The translations under genes and the position numbers were made by a program. 26,294 nt of DNA from contig NZ_CALLVP010000080.1 in NCBI RefSeq assembly GCF_938010505.1, forward strand, positions 1 through 26,294, given 5' to 3'. Of this stretch, positions 1 to 8,641 are shown one piece after another (position 1 is the stretch's first letter; each line of letters begins with the position of its first letter). Below the pieces are notes generated by a model. It was not told the DNA's origin. It was given only the letters and a program-made list of their open reading frames with translations, and ran no database searches. Origin of the DNA: an uncultured Veillonella sp. Lineage in GTDB: Bacteria; Bacillota; Negativicutes; Veillonellales; Veillonellaceae.

Positions 1-630
1 GCAGCTATTATGTACTCTAACAACAATGACCAAATGGTATCTGTAAACAATACAGCTCGTAAAGCATTGGAATCTGTAGGTGTACAAATCGTTGATACTG
101 AAACATTTGCAGATAAAGATACTGACTTCTCTGCACAATTGACTAAGATTCAACAAGCTAAACCAGATGTAATCATCGTTGCATCCCTTTACCAAGAAGG
201 TGCCCTTATCATGAAAAAAATGCGTGAAATGGGTATGAATCAACCTGTAGTTGGCTCGAACGGCTTCAATAGTCCACAATTCATTAAAATTGCTGGCGAT
301 GCGGCTAATGGCGTTATCGTTGGTACACCTTGGTTCCCTAATAAAGAAGACCAAAAGGTTAAAGACTTCCGTAAAGCTTATGTAGCTAAATATGGTAAAG
401 AACCTGACCAATTCGCAGCACAAGCATACGATGCAGTATATCTTTATGAAGCAGCTTTGAAAAAAGCAGGTTCTACAACTGATCGCGAAAAATTCCGGGA
501 AGCATTGAAAAACATTGCTGACTTCGTTGGTGTAACTGGTCAATTCAAGTTCAACGAAAAACGCGATCCTTCCATGGAAGTTCAAGTATTACAAATTAAA
601 AACGGTCAATTTGACGCATTAACAAAATAA
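1..630 (+). CDS. livK: Branched-chain amino acid ABC transporter substrate-binding protein, 3' part
   Basis: This is the C-terminal 209 residues of a periplasmic substrate-binding protein; the reading frame is open from base 1, so the true start lies upstream of the window. The visible part has the type 1 periplasmic binding protein (Peripla_BP_6, Leu/Ile/Val-binding) pattern: a segment like KIQQAKPDVIIVASLYQEG, then a VVGSNGFNSPQFIKIAGDAANGV stretch typical of the domain hinge and ligand pocket, then KYGKEPDQFAAQAYDAVYLY and a C-terminal FKFNEKRD..MEVQVLQIKNG strand. It would capture branched-chain or related amino acids outside the inner membrane and deliver them to the LivHMGF permease encoded immediately downstream, only 14 bases after the stop. 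The exact ligand cannot be read from this fragment. Confidence 0.9.
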   Translation, partial: AAIMYSNNNDQMVSVNNTARKALESVGVQIVDTETFADKDTDFSAQLTKIQQAKPDVIIVASLYQEGALIMKKMREMGMNQPVVGSNGFNSPQFIKIAGDAANGVIVGTPWFPNKEDQKVKDFRKAYVAKYGKEPDQFAAQAYDAVYLYEAALKKAGSTTDREKFREALKNIADFVGVTGQFKFNEKRDPSMEVQVLQIKNGQFDALTK

Positions 631-644
631 GTTGAGGTAGTATA

Positions 645-1526
645 GTGTTTTTACAACAATTAGTTAACGGGTTAACCCTCGGTAGCTTATATGCTGTACT
701 CGCTATTGGCTTAACACTTGTGTTCGGTGTTTTGAATATTATCAACATGGCTCACGGAGGCATCTTTATGATAGGTGCCTTCGTTGGTCTTTTTATGGTA
801 ACAATTTTTAACGTTAACATTTTTGTAGCCCTTATCGTAGCTATGGCTGTAGGTGCTATCCTCGGTTATCTTTTAGAATTTGTGGCGCTTCGTCCACTAC
901 GCAAGAAAAAGGTGTCTCACTTGGCACCACTTATCAGTACCATCGGTGTTTCCATCTTTATTGAAAGCTTGGCATTATTGCTTTGGGGCCCTCAAACTAG
1001 ATCATTCCCACCAGACTATATTGGTGGCCTAATCGACTTTGGAGCTTTCAAAATTTCTATGGTACAAATTATTGGTTTAGGCGTTTCTGTTGTGCTAATG
1101 CTGATTTTAAATATAGTTATTAAGAAAACTAAGATTGGTAAGGCTATTCGCGCTGTATCCATGAGTACGGAAACAGCAGCTCTCTTGGGTATCAATCCAA
1201 CAATGATTATATCTATTACTGTTATGATTGCATCTGCTTTAGGTGCAGCGGCAGGTGTATTGGTAGGGTTGTCCTTTAATGCTATTGAGCCTACTATGGG
1301 TGTTATTATAGGCTTTAAAGGTCTGGCAGTACTTATCTTAGGTGGTCTTGGTAATATTACAGGCGCCATGGTTGGCGGCTTTATTTTAGGTGTAGCAGAA
1401 ATCTTTTCTGTTGCTTATGGTGCATCTACATTCCGTGATGCTGTGGCCTTTGGTCTCATAATCCTATTATTATTCTGGCGCCCACAAGGCTTGTTTGGAT
1501 CTAAAGATAAAGGGGGTAGACCGTAA
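645..1526 (+). CDS. livH: Branched-chain amino acid ABC transporter permease LivH
   Basis: This 293-residue inner-membrane permease has about eight hydrophobic segments. It opens with the hallmark LivH N-terminus (LQQLVNGLTLGSLYAVLAIG, residues 4-23) followed by GLTLVFGVLNIINMAHGG. A cytoplasmic loop (KTKIGKAIRAVSMSTETAALLGIN, about residues 161-185) matches the EAA-like contact with the ATPase subunits. The C-terminus has the usual FKGLAVLILGGLGNITGAMVGG motif. The start is GTG at 645, placed by a GAGGTAG ribosome site just upstream and by alignment with the family N-terminus. Its stop overlaps the start of livM by one base (TAATG). It forms the membrane channel with LivM for uptake of branched-chain amino acids. 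Confidence 0.95.
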   Translation: MFLQQLVNGLTLGSLYAVLAIGLTLVFGVLNIINMAHGGIFMIGAFVGLFMVTIFNVNIFVALIVAMAVGAILGYLLEFVALRPLRKKKVSHLAPLISTIGVSIFIESLALLLWGPQTRSFPPDYIGGLIDFGAFKISMVQIIGLGVSVVLMLILNIVIKKTKIGKAIRAVSMSTETAALLGINPTMIISITVMIASALGAAAGVLVGLSFNAIEPTMGVIIGFKGLAVLILGGLGNITGAMVGGFILGVAEIFSVAYGASTFRDAVAFGLIILLLFWRPQGLFGSKDKGGRP

Positions 1527-2536
1527 TGGAATTATTAAACCCGTATTATCTACAGATCGTGATGTTTTTCATCATTAATGCCATCATGGGTATTTCAATT
1601 TATTTCACACTGGCAAGTGGACAGCTTTCTTTAGGGGCTGCTGGCTTTATGAGTGTTGGTGCATACGTAGGCGCTATTCTTTCTTTGAAAGCTGATTTGC
1701 CTATCGTTGTAGGCATTATTATTGGTGGCTTAGTTGCTAGTCTTGTGGCTGTTATTATCGGTTTGCCAACAACACGTCTTAAAGGTTTGTATCTTGCCAT
1801 TGCTACACTTGGATTTGGCGAAGTTGTGCGTGTTATTTTCTTGAATTTGGATATTACAAATGGTGCATTAGGCCTTTCTGGTATTCCATCCATTCCTCAA
1901 GAATTGACAAATTATGCCTATGAATTTGATCTCGATGGTTTAATGGGCATTGATGCTGTTGCATGGGGCAATCTAATGGCTATCATTATTTTGTTAGCTA
2001 TTTTAGTATTGATTATCGCCTTTTGTGTACGGATTAATAATAGCCGTGTGGGTCGTGCCTTTGCAGCGATTAAGGCTGATGATCATGCAGCAGAATTGAT
2101 GGGTATTAACGTTGTATACTACAAGATGATGGCCTTTATCATTGGTGCTTTCATCGCTGGTATTGGCGGTGGTTTGTATGCGCATATTACAAACTTTATC
2201 AATCCTACAGATTTCAGCTACCATAAAGTCGTACAAATTTTGTTATTCCCTGTATTTGGTGGTTCCAATGTAGTATGGGGGTCCGTACTAGGTTCCTTTA
2301 TTCTTACATTACTACCAGAGGTATTGCGTTTCTTATCCGACTATCGCGATATTATTTATGGTGCTTTGCTAGTAATCTTGATGGCTGTTCGTCCAGATGG
2401 TATTTTAACAGAATCCATGGTGGATAAAATTAGCCGTAAATTAGGCTTTAAGAAAGCTCCATATATTCCAGAATCACAAGTATTAACAGAACGCTTTGAA
2501 GCATATAAGCGTAAACAACAAGAAAAACAAGGATAG
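1526..2536 (+). CDS. livM: Branched-chain amino acid ABC transporter permease LivM
   Basis: This 336-residue second permease subunit forms a heterodimer with LivH in the inner membrane. It is strongly hydrophobic with about eight to ten membrane spans. The family signature is clear: ASGQLSLGAAGFMSVGAYVGA near residues 30-50, LKGLYLAIATLGFGEVVR near 85-102, and the cytoplasmic EAA-type loop NNSRVGRAFAAIKADDHAAELMGIN near 171-195 that contacts the ATPases. A segment VVQILLFPVFGGSNVVWGSVLG follows, then a charged C-terminal tail of about 40 residues. The start codon overlaps the livH stop by one base, implying translational coupling. It ends with TAG, so amber is used as an ordinary terminator here. 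The livG ribosome site overlaps this stop. Confidence 0.95.
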   Translation: MELLNPYYLQIVMFFIINAIMGISIYFTLASGQLSLGAAGFMSVGAYVGAILSLKADLPIVVGIIIGGLVASLVAVIIGLPTTRLKGLYLAIATLGFGEVVRVIFLNLDITNGALGLSGIPSIPQELTNYAYEFDLDGLMGIDAVAWGNLMAIIILLAILVLIIAFCVRINNSRVGRAFAAIKADDHAAELMGINVVYYKMMAFIIGAFIAGIGGGLYAHITNFINPTDFSYHKVVQILLFPVFGGSNVVWGSVLGSFILTLLPEVLRFLSDYRDIIYGALLVILMAVRPDGILTESMVDKISRKLGFKKAPYIPESQVLTERFEAYKRKQQEKQG

Positions 2537-2547
2537 GAGGGAACTGA

Positions 2548-3309
2548 ATGCTATTAGAATTAAATGAAGTAAGTAAAAGCTTTGGTGGCGTTGCAGCTCT
2601 CACAGGTGTATCCTTTGGTGTTAAACAAGGTGAGGTATTTGGTGTTATCGGTCCAAATGGTGCTGGTAAGACCACACTCTTCAACTTGATTACTGGTGTA
2701 TTCCCTGCAAGTTCTGGTGAAATTGTATTTGATGGTATGTCTGTTGTAGGCATTAAACCTCATAGAACTGTTGAAATGGGGATTGCTCGTACCTTCCAAA
2801 ATATTCGTCTCTTTGGCAATATGACCGCTCTTGAAACTGTATTAACCGGTATGCATTGTCGTACTGGATCTGGATTTTTATCTAGCTTTTTGAAAACAAA
2901 ACGTCAACGCATCGAAGAAGAACGTTGTCGTGGCATTGCCTATGAGTTCTTAAAGCTTGTGGGGCTTGAAGAAGATGCGGAAGAGGTTGCAACATCATTA
3001 CCGTATGGTAAACAACGTCGTCTTGAAATCGCTCGTGCCTTAGCGACACATCCTCAATTGATCTTGCTTGATGAACCTGCAGCAGGTATGAATGATAGTG
3101 AAACTGAAGTTCTGCGTCAATTGATTGGCAAGATTCGTGACCTAGGTATTACCGTTGTAGTTATCGAACATGCCATGGAATTGATGATGAATATATGTGA
3201 TCGTTTGGTAGTACTTAACTTTGGCAAGAAAATTGCAGAAGGTACACCTCAAGAAATTCAAAATAATGAGGCTGTAATTGAAGCTTACTTAGGTAAAGAG
3301 GAGGTGTAA
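2548..3309 (+). CDS. livG: Branched-chain amino acid ABC transporter ATP-binding protein LivG
   Basis: This 253-residue cytoplasmic ATPase energises LivHM. The Walker A motif GPNGAGKT is at residues 35-42. The ABC signature has the LivG-specific form LPYGKQRRLEIARAL rather than LSGGQ, followed by Walker B ILLDEPAAGMN and the switch histidine in VVVIEHAMELMM. The LivG-type insertion with ARTFQNIRLFGNMTALE after the Q-loop is present. The start ATG has a strong ribosome site (AGGAGG, 2535-2540) that overlaps the livM stop. Length is typical for LivG (about 250-260). Two bases separate it from livF, so all five liv genes are probably translated from one mRNA. Confidence 0.96.
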   Translation: MLLELNEVSKSFGGVAALTGVSFGVKQGEVFGVIGPNGAGKTTLFNLITGVFPASSGEIVFDGMSVVGIKPHRTVEMGIARTFQNIRLFGNMTALETVLTGMHCRTGSGFLSSFLKTKRQRIEEERCRGIAYEFLKLVGLEEDAEEVATSLPYGKQRRLEIARALATHPQLILLDEPAAGMNDSETEVLRQLIGKIRDLGITVVVIEHAMELMMNICDRLVVLNFGKKIAEGTPQEIQNNEAVIEAYLGKEEV

Positions 3310-3310
3310 T

Positions 3311-4021
3311 ATGTTAAAGCTAGAAAATATTGTGGCTGGTTATGGACATATTACAGCCTTAAAAGATATAAGTCTAGAGGTTCCACAAGGTTCGATAGTA
3401 TCTCTTATTGGCGCTAATGGCGCTGGTAAGACTACTACGATGAAGACCATTATGGGGCTTGTAAAACCCACATCTGGTCGAGTGATTTTTGAAGGCCAAG
3501 ATATTACAGGTCGTCAAACTCACCAAGTTGTACAAAATGGTATCTCCTTAGTTCCTGAAGGGCGTCAAATTCTACAAGATATGAGTGTTTATGAGAACCT
3601 TGAAATGGGGGCTTATACACGTAAAGATAAAGAAATTGAAGCAGATATCAAAAAGGTATTTAAACGATTCCCTATTCTTGATGAACGAAGCTATCAATTA
3701 GGAGGTACTTTATCAGGTGGTCAACAGCAAATGCTCGCTATTGGTCGTGCACTTATGGCTCGTCCAAAGTTGTTATTACTAGACGAACCATCCATGGGTC
3801 TTGCACCTTTAGTAGTAAATGAGATCTTTGAAACCATTAAAGAAATTAGTGCCGATGGAACAACCGTTCTTTTAGTAGAACAAAATGTACGTCAAGCATT
3901 GAAGATTGCTGATTATGCGTATGTTTTGGAGACTGGTAAAATGGTATTGTCTGGCTCTGCTGATGAAGTACGCCATAATCCTCGTGTTATGGAAGCCTAT
4001 TTAGGCGGTCGTGTTGAATAA
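3311..4021 (+). CDS. livF: Branched-chain amino acid ABC transporter ATP-binding protein LivF
   Basis: This 236-residue partner ATPase of LivG has an intact Walker A (GANGAGKTT, about residues 34-42), LSGGQQQMLAIGRAL signature, Walker B LLLLDEPSMGLAP and the downstream VLLVEQNVRQAL segment that is characteristic of LivF. The LivF-specific LVPEGRQILQDMSVYENLEMGAY stretch is also present. The length equals the family norm (about 233-237). The start ATG follows an AGGAGGTG ribosome site overlapping the end of livG. It is the last gene of the liv operon; the intrinsic terminator lies about 40 bases downstream. I see nothing unusual in it. Confidence 0.96.
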   Translation: MLKLENIVAGYGHITALKDISLEVPQGSIVSLIGANGAGKTTTMKTIMGLVKPTSGRVIFEGQDITGRQTHQVVQNGISLVPEGRQILQDMSVYENLEMGAYTRKDKEIEADIKKVFKRFPILDERSYQLGGTLSGGQQQMLAIGRALMARPKLLLLDEPSMGLAPLVVNEIFETIKEISADGTTVLLVEQNVRQALKIADYAYVLETGKMVLSGSADEVRHNPRVMEAYLGGRVE

Positions 4022-4059
4022 TCAAATGTACAGATAGGATATCATTGTCTAAAATTTTA

Positions 4060-4110
4060 AATAAGGTATATATACTAGGAACCAAGTATATATACCTTAT
4101 TTTTTATTTT
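4060..4110 (+). terminator. Strong intrinsic terminator after livF
   Basis: The sequence shows a perfect 17-bp inverted repeat (arms 4060-4076 and 4085-4101, 8-base loop) followed by a T-rich tract to 4110. This is a textbook Rho-independent terminator and separates the liv transcript from the polysaccharide operon. The stem is AT-rich apart from a GG/CC pair, but its length should make it stable. Confidence 0.93.
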
Positions 4111-4435
4111 ATCAATATTTTTGATAAATCTACCACTATTTTGTGAACTGCCGATGAAAAGAGTTTAAAAATAATTTAATATCTTATTGAGAATTAACAT
4201 TAAAACTAGTGAACTGTGAATGAAAAAATAAAAAATACAATTCATGAACATATAATGCAAACAACGTATTTATAAGGATTTTTAATTGAAAGTTTAATGA
4301 AGTTCGTTTGGAACGTTCTAGGTTTGTAGAAGTATTTTTAAAAAAATGATAAAATAGCATGACTGATTTTAATTATAAAAAATCTCAATAATTAAATGAC
4401 ATATTGAAAACGTTAAATATAAAAAAGAGGTAAGT
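4111..4435 (+). promoter_or_regulatory. AT-rich leader and probable promoter region of the polysaccharide operon
   Basis: This gap between the liv terminator and the first polysaccharide gene contains no convincing ORF. A good extended -10 (TGaTAAAAT, -10 hexamer 4350-4355) lies about 80 bases before the export gene, with no good -35 at the right distance, so it may depend on the TG extension or an activator. Upstream, the motif GTGAACTGnnnATGAAAA occurs twice (4143-4160 and 4209-4226), exactly 66 bases apart, and an 8-bp palindrome GAACGTTC lies near 4311-4318. These are candidate regulator sites. The start codon of the next gene is preceded by an AAGAGGTAAG ribosome site. No JUMPstart/ops element was recognised. 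Confidence 0.55.
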
Positions 4436-5179
4436 ATGAAGAAGAAACAGTATATGATGATGGCTGCATTCTTATGTACTACAACAATGGCTATGGCTAC
4501 ACCAGTTAATATAAATACTAATCAGCCTCATAATGCTAAGAACGTACAAACGGAAAATCATGCACCATTAGAAACTAGTGCATCTGTAATTAGCTCTGAT
4601 AAAGAGTATCGCCTACGCCAAGGAGATGAATTGAACATTCAAGTGGTTCAGCAAGCAGATCTGGGTACGCGCAATGGTAATGATATTATGTATACCGTTC
4701 GTCCAGATGGATATGTATCATTCCCTATGGTTGGTGCTGTAAAAGCAGATGGCTTAACTGTAGATGAATTTACAGCTGAGTTACAGCAAGGTTTGTCTCG
4801 TTATATCATTAATCCTGATATCACAGTAAATGTATCGAAATTGGGCGGCGTTCGCGTATATGTATTTGGTGAAATTAACAAGCCTGGCGCTTATACGTTG
4901 ACTAAGTCTAGTACAGTTATCGATGCTATTGGTGCTGCTGGTAGCTTTAACTGGGATACAGCAAAGAAGAAAATTTACTTGATTCATCAAGATAATCCAG
5001 AAAAACCTATTTCTATCAATTTGAATCGCATTTTACAAACTGGGGATATGTCTGAAAACTACATTATGCGTGAAGGAGATATTTTGTACTTAACTAAAAA
5101 CAGTCGTATTAACTTTGCTCGTGATATTGCTCCAATCTTAACAGGGGCTTACATGGTATCTCGAATAGGTAAGGATTAA
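4436..5179 (+). CDS. Polysaccharide export protein, OPX family (Wza-like, SLBB domain)
   Basis: This 247-residue exported protein begins with a type I signal peptide (MKKKQ, hydrophobic stretch, MAMA cleavage near residue 22). The cysteine at about residue 14 does not sit in a good lipobox, so it is probably not a lipoprotein. The Poly_export domain follows (YRLRQGDELNIQVVQQ; YTVRPDGYVSFPMVGAVKADGLTVDEF; INPDITVNVSKLGG). An SLBB domain (RVYVFGEINKPGAYTLTKSSTVIDAIGAAGSF) comes next. The C-terminus (FARDIAPILTGAYMVSRI) could be the amphipathic helix that spans the outer membrane in Wza. It would form the outer-membrane exit channel for the polymer, which implies a diderm cell. It is the first gene of the operon and shorter than E. 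coli Wza (about 379), with only one SLBB repeat. Confidence 0.9.
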   Translation: MKKKQYMMMAAFLCTTTMAMATPVNINTNQPHNAKNVQTENHAPLETSASVISSDKEYRLRQGDELNIQVVQQADLGTRNGNDIMYTVRPDGYVSFPMVGAVKADGLTVDEFTAELQQGLSRYIINPDITVNVSKLGGVRVYVFGEINKPGAYTLTKSSTVIDAIGAAGSFNWDTAKKKIYLIHQDNPEKPISINLNRILQTGDMSENYIMREGDILYLTKNSRINFARDIAPILTGAYMVSRIGKD

Positions 5180-5215
5180 AGATAGACGATATCTATTATA
5201 TAAGGGGGCGTTTTT

Positions 5216-7042
5216 TTGCGTTCATATTTATTACCATCCATATTGTTTATTGCCGATATTGTGACGATTGTTATCGTTGCTTTTATCAGTCTCTTTATTC
5301 GATTTGATGGGTATATAGAACCTCAATATATTAATCAAATGGTAGATGCACTTCCATTATTGCTTACATCGTATATGTTGATGTTCTTGATAATGTATTT
5401 ATATACCCGTATTTGGCGCTATGCAGGGATGCGAGAAGTATTAGCAATATTGGCAGCTACCACAATTGGTACGGCTTTATTTTATTCCTCTATGCTTGTA
5501 TTTGGTAAATCATTACCATGTTCAATTTATTTTATTATATGGATCCTCATTACAGGGACTATTGGTATGGGGCGGATGTTGCTTCATTATGTGGCACTTC
5601 ACTATAGCAGTGGAGACGATGATGAAAGTGGCCAAGTGAATACATTGATCATAGGTGCCGGTGATGCAGGTGCGACTATAGCTCGTGAAATTGAACGATA
5701 TCATAAGCGTTCTCGTCGAGTGATTGGTTTTGTTGATGATGATATGTTTAAACATAATCGTCTTATGAATGGTTTTAGAATTCTAGGGAACCGGGAAGAT
5801 ATTCCTGCATTAGTTGCTAAGTATAAGGTAGAAGAAATCATTATTGCCATGCCTTCCGTGAAGCGAGATATTATTCAGGAAATCATGGAAATTTGTTCTC
5901 CTTTAAAGTGTAAAATCAATATTTTACCGGGGATGTACCAATTACTTGATGATGAAGTTCTTGTATCTCATTTACATCCTGTTTCAATCGAGGACTTATT
6001 GGAGCGTGATGAGATTCAGCTCGATACGTCCAAAGTTGAAACATATCTTAAGGATAAAGTGGTTTTAGTTACTGGTGCGGGCGGATCTATTGGTTCTGAA
6101 ATTTGTCGACAAGTTTTACGTGTAAAACCTAAAAAGCTATTGCTCCTTGGTCATGGTGAAAATAGTATTTATCTTATTCATCAAGAATTACGTAGTATTG
6201 CGCCTGAAGGTACCTTGGTTCCAATCATTGCAGATATTCGTGATAAGAATCAACTAGAGCAAATTTTTAAAAACTATAATCCTGATGTAGTATTTCATGC
6301 TGCAGCTCATAAACATGTGCCGCTTATGGAAATACAGCCAATTGCTGCGGTATTAAATAATATTTATGGTACTCGTAATGTTGCGGATGTAGCTGGAGCT
6401 CATGGAGTAGATCGATTTGTTATGATTTCCACGGATAAAGCGGTGAATCCAACCAGCGTTATGGGCGCTACAAAACGGGTTGCTGAAAAAGTTGTGTTTG
6501 GTATGAATCACACATATGATACTAAGTTTATAACAGTTCGTTTTGGTAATGTACTTGGTAGCCGTGGTTCGGTTATTCCTTTATTCCGTAAACAAATTGA
6601 AACAGGTGGCCCTGTAACCGTTACAGATCCGGAAATGACGCGTTATTTTATGACTATTCCTGAAGCTAGTCAATTAGTACTTCAAGCTGGTGCCATGGGG
6701 AATGGGGGCGAAGTGTTCCTTTTAGACATGGGCGAACCGGTTAAAATTGTCGATTTGGCTAAAAATATGATTCGCCTTTCTGGCTTTGAGCCTAATAAGG
6801 ATATTCGTATTGAATTTACAGGCTTGCGTCCAGGTGAAAAGTTATACGAAGAATTGTTGACTGCTGAAGAGGGTACGAACACTACAACACATAAGAAAAT
6901 TTTTGAAGCAGCTTTAGAAGATGTTGATCAAGAATGGCTAAGTCGTGAAATAGAGCGCTTTGATACATGTAAAACTGATATAGATGTAATTAATGTGTTG
7001 CAGGATATCATTTCTACATATGATCCAAATCATAATGTATAG
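5216..7042 (+). CDS. Membrane-bound UDP-HexNAc 4,6-dehydratase (CapD/PglF/WbpM family)
   Basis: This 608-residue enzyme has about four N-terminal membrane helices (residues 1-125), a first Rossmann domain (GAGDAGATIAREI, 147-159) and a C-terminal extended SDR domain with the NAD site TGAGGSIG at 286-293. The catalytic part matches the long dehydratases: STDK at 405-408, and M416..K420 where most SDRs have Tyr..Lys. Met at that place is normal in this family. The family converts UDP-GlcNAc to a UDP-4-keto-6-deoxy sugar, the substrate of the aminotransferase encoded downstream. The start is TTG at 5216, chosen because AAGGGGGCG lies five bases upstream and the first membrane helix begins at residue 4; the next in-frame Met would remove it. 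Stop is TAG. The precise stereochemistry cannot be read. Confidence 0.92.
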   Translation: MRSYLLPSILFIADIVTIVIVAFISLFIRFDGYIEPQYINQMVDALPLLLTSYMLMFLIMYLYTRIWRYAGMREVLAILAATTIGTALFYSSMLVFGKSLPCSIYFIIWILITGTIGMGRMLLHYVALHYSSGDDDESGQVNTLIIGAGDAGATIAREIERYHKRSRRVIGFVDDDMFKHNRLMNGFRILGNREDIPALVAKYKVEEIIIAMPSVKRDIIQEIMEICSPLKCKINILPGMYQLLDDEVLVSHLHPVSIEDLLERDEIQLDTSKVETYLKDKVVLVTGAGGSIGSEICRQVLRVKPKKLLLLGHGENSIYLIHQELRSIAPEGTLVPIIADIRDKNQLEQIFKNYNPDVVFHAAAHKHVPLMEIQPIAAVLNNIYGTRNVADVAGAHGVDRFVMISTDKAVNPTSVMGATKRVAEKVVFGMNHTYDTKFITVRFGNVLGSRGSVIPLFRKQIETGGPVTVTDPEMTRYFMTIPEASQLVLQAGAMGNGGEVFLLDMGEPVKIVDLAKNMIRLSGFEPNKDIRIEFTGLRPGEKLYEELLTAEEGTNTTTHKKIFEAALEDVDQEWLSREIERFDTCKTDIDVINVLQDIISTYDPNHNV

Positions 7043-7114
7043 ATTTTGGCTGATACATTTATTACCAGCTATATGTACAGATTTATCTTAATTTTTATCG
7101 ATATTGTATTTTTC

Positions 7115-7143
7115 TTGAGAGGGTTAGGTACAGTTAATATTCT
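7115..7143 (+). promoter_or_regulatory. Possible internal promoter before the wzz-like gene
   Basis: TTGAGA (7115-7120) and TATTCT (7138-7143) are separated by 17 bases in a 152-base gap between the dehydratase and Wzz-like genes, the widest gap inside the operon. A small GGG/CCC hairpin (7148-7158) follows. The -10 is weak, so this is a tentative internal start that could allow separate expression of the Wzz/CpsD-like pair. Confidence 0.35.
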
Positions 7144-7194
7144 AAGCGGGAGAGACCCTGTTGTTTGTATACTTTTACAGAAAGGGGTATATGG

Positions 7195-8640
7195 GTGGAA
7201 CAAATTATTGATTTAAAAGAGGTCGGTAGAATCCTCGTTAAAAAGCGTCGTAAAATTATTAATTTTACGGTAGCATGTATGGTTTTAGGTGGTGCGTATG
7301 CCTTTCTAGCACCATCTACATATCAATCTACATCTATGTTGCGCATTAAACAGGCACAAGGTTTGAGCAATTCTGTATTATCTAGTGCTAATGGCTATTC
7401 TGATTCTATGTCTCGTCAATTGATGAACACAGATGCAGAAATTTTAAAAAGCCGTAATGTAGTAGAGCCAGTGATTGCTGCAATAGAAGATCCTGAAGGT
7501 ACTGGTAATGCACCGACGTACGAAGATTTTGTTAAAACTCGCATTGAAACTAAACCGTATAAAGAAACCGAGTTATTGCAAGTAAGTGTAACAGGTAAGA
7601 GTCCTGAGCAAGCACAAGAAGCTAATAAATTACTTATTGATACTTTTTTGAAACGCCTTGCTGAAATTTCTCATGTTGAACAACGAACTACTCGTGAATT
7701 CTTACAGAAACGCGTTGTTACTGCAAAAACTGAATTAGAGCAGGCAGAAAAGAGATTACAACAATTTCAAATAGATAATAAGGTGTACTCTACAGCAGAT
7801 CAAATGAAAGGCTTAACCGATAAGATTACTCTTATCGATCGTGAGAAAGCTCAAAATCAACTTGATTTAGAAACAGCACAAGCTGCACTTGGTAGTATCA
7901 ATGAGCAATTAGGTTCTGCTGGTAAAAGTATTGCCGATAGTGCTACGGTTCAAGCTTATAAAGGGCAGTTAGCAGATCTAGAATCTCGTAAAGCTTCTTA
8001 CGTTGGTAAATATACTGATGAACATCCAGCAATGAAAGAGATTAATCAACAAATTGAAGAGGCTAAGAGCGGTTTAAATGCTGAAATTAATGCCATTGCA
8101 TCTCAACAAGCACCATCTAGTAATTCTGCACAACAAGGCTTGTTAGCGGATAAATTTAAAAATGAAGCTGCTTTAGCAGTAGCACAAGGTAAACAATCTA
8201 CATTAGCTGAGCTAGATAAAGTAAACGAAGAAGCTATGAAGGGCTTACCTGAAAAAGAACGCGGTTATATCCAAGCAAAACGTGATGTAGATGTGGCACA
8301 AGATATTTATCAAATGTTATCTACTCGCTTAGAAGAAGCGAAGGTAGCAGAGGTTATGGTACCGAATGAAGTTCAAATCGTTGATCCTCCTACATTGCCA
8401 GAAAAGGCGATTTCTCCGCGTAAGGTTCTAATTCTATTAGGCTCTGCCATTTTAGGCCTCATCTTTGGTTGCCTCTATACATTGGGCCAATTCCTCGGTA
8501 ATCGCAAAGTTCAATCTGTACAAGAGATTAATGATATTCTTGGTATTCAAAACCTGGGTGTAATTCCAAATCATAAAGAAAAAGAATACGAAGAGCCTAG
8601 TAATCGTATCGTAGCATTGTTGCGCAAAGTGAGAGGTTAA
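7195..8640 (+). CDS. Wzz/GumC-like polysaccharide co-polymerase (chain-length determinant)
   Basis: This is an inner-membrane protein of 481 residues with an N-terminal membrane helix (about residues 20-42), a long periplasmic region rich in coiled coil, a GNVR-type segment near the end (LPEKERGYIQAKRDVDVAQDIYQML) and a second membrane helix (about 415-440, VLILLGSAILGLIFGCLYTLG). The proline-rich SPRK stretch before helix 2 is typical of Wzz. A cytoplasmic tail of about 40 residues follows. The family controls polymer length with Wzy. I chose GTG at 7195 because GAAAGGGG lies seven bases upstream and the protein then begins in standard fashion (EQIIDLKEVGRILVKKRRKII); a TTG at 7165 would add ten residues. 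It lacks a fused kinase domain, which is encoded by the next gene one base later, as in Firmicute CapA/CapB or CpsC/CpsD pairs. Confidence 0.9.
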   Translation: MEQIIDLKEVGRILVKKRRKIINFTVACMVLGGAYAFLAPSTYQSTSMLRIKQAQGLSNSVLSSANGYSDSMSRQLMNTDAEILKSRNVVEPVIAAIEDPEGTGNAPTYEDFVKTRIETKPYKETELLQVSVTGKSPEQAQEANKLLIDTFLKRLAEISHVEQRTTREFLQKRVVTAKTELEQAEKRLQQFQIDNKVYSTADQMKGLTDKITLIDREKAQNQLDLETAQAALGSINEQLGSAGKSIADSATVQAYKGQLADLESRKASYVGKYTDEHPAMKEINQQIEEAKSGLNAEINAIASQQAPSSNSAQQGLLADKFKNEAALAVAQGKQSTLAELDKVNEEAMKGLPEKERGYIQAKRDVDVAQDIYQMLSTRLEEAKVAEVMVPNEVQIVDPPTLPEKAISPRKVLILLGSAILGLIFGCLYTLGQFLGNRKVQSVQEINDILGIQNLGVIPNHKEKEYEEPSNRIVALLRKVRG

Positions 8641-8641
8641 T

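Noticed and set aside
1016..1369. Minus-strand open frame of 117 codons inside livH
   Set aside because: It is antisense to a well-conserved permease, has no ribosome site or recognisable domain, and reflects codon bias on the coding strand.
5216..7042. Loss of the catalytic tyrosine in the dehydratase (Met416)
   Set aside because: Met at this position is normal in the long CapD/WbpM/PglF dehydratases, so it is not a defect.
7165..7194. Upstream TTG start for the Wzz-like protein
   Set aside because: A better-placed ribosome site precedes GTG 7195, and the extra ten residues are not typical of Wzz N-termini.
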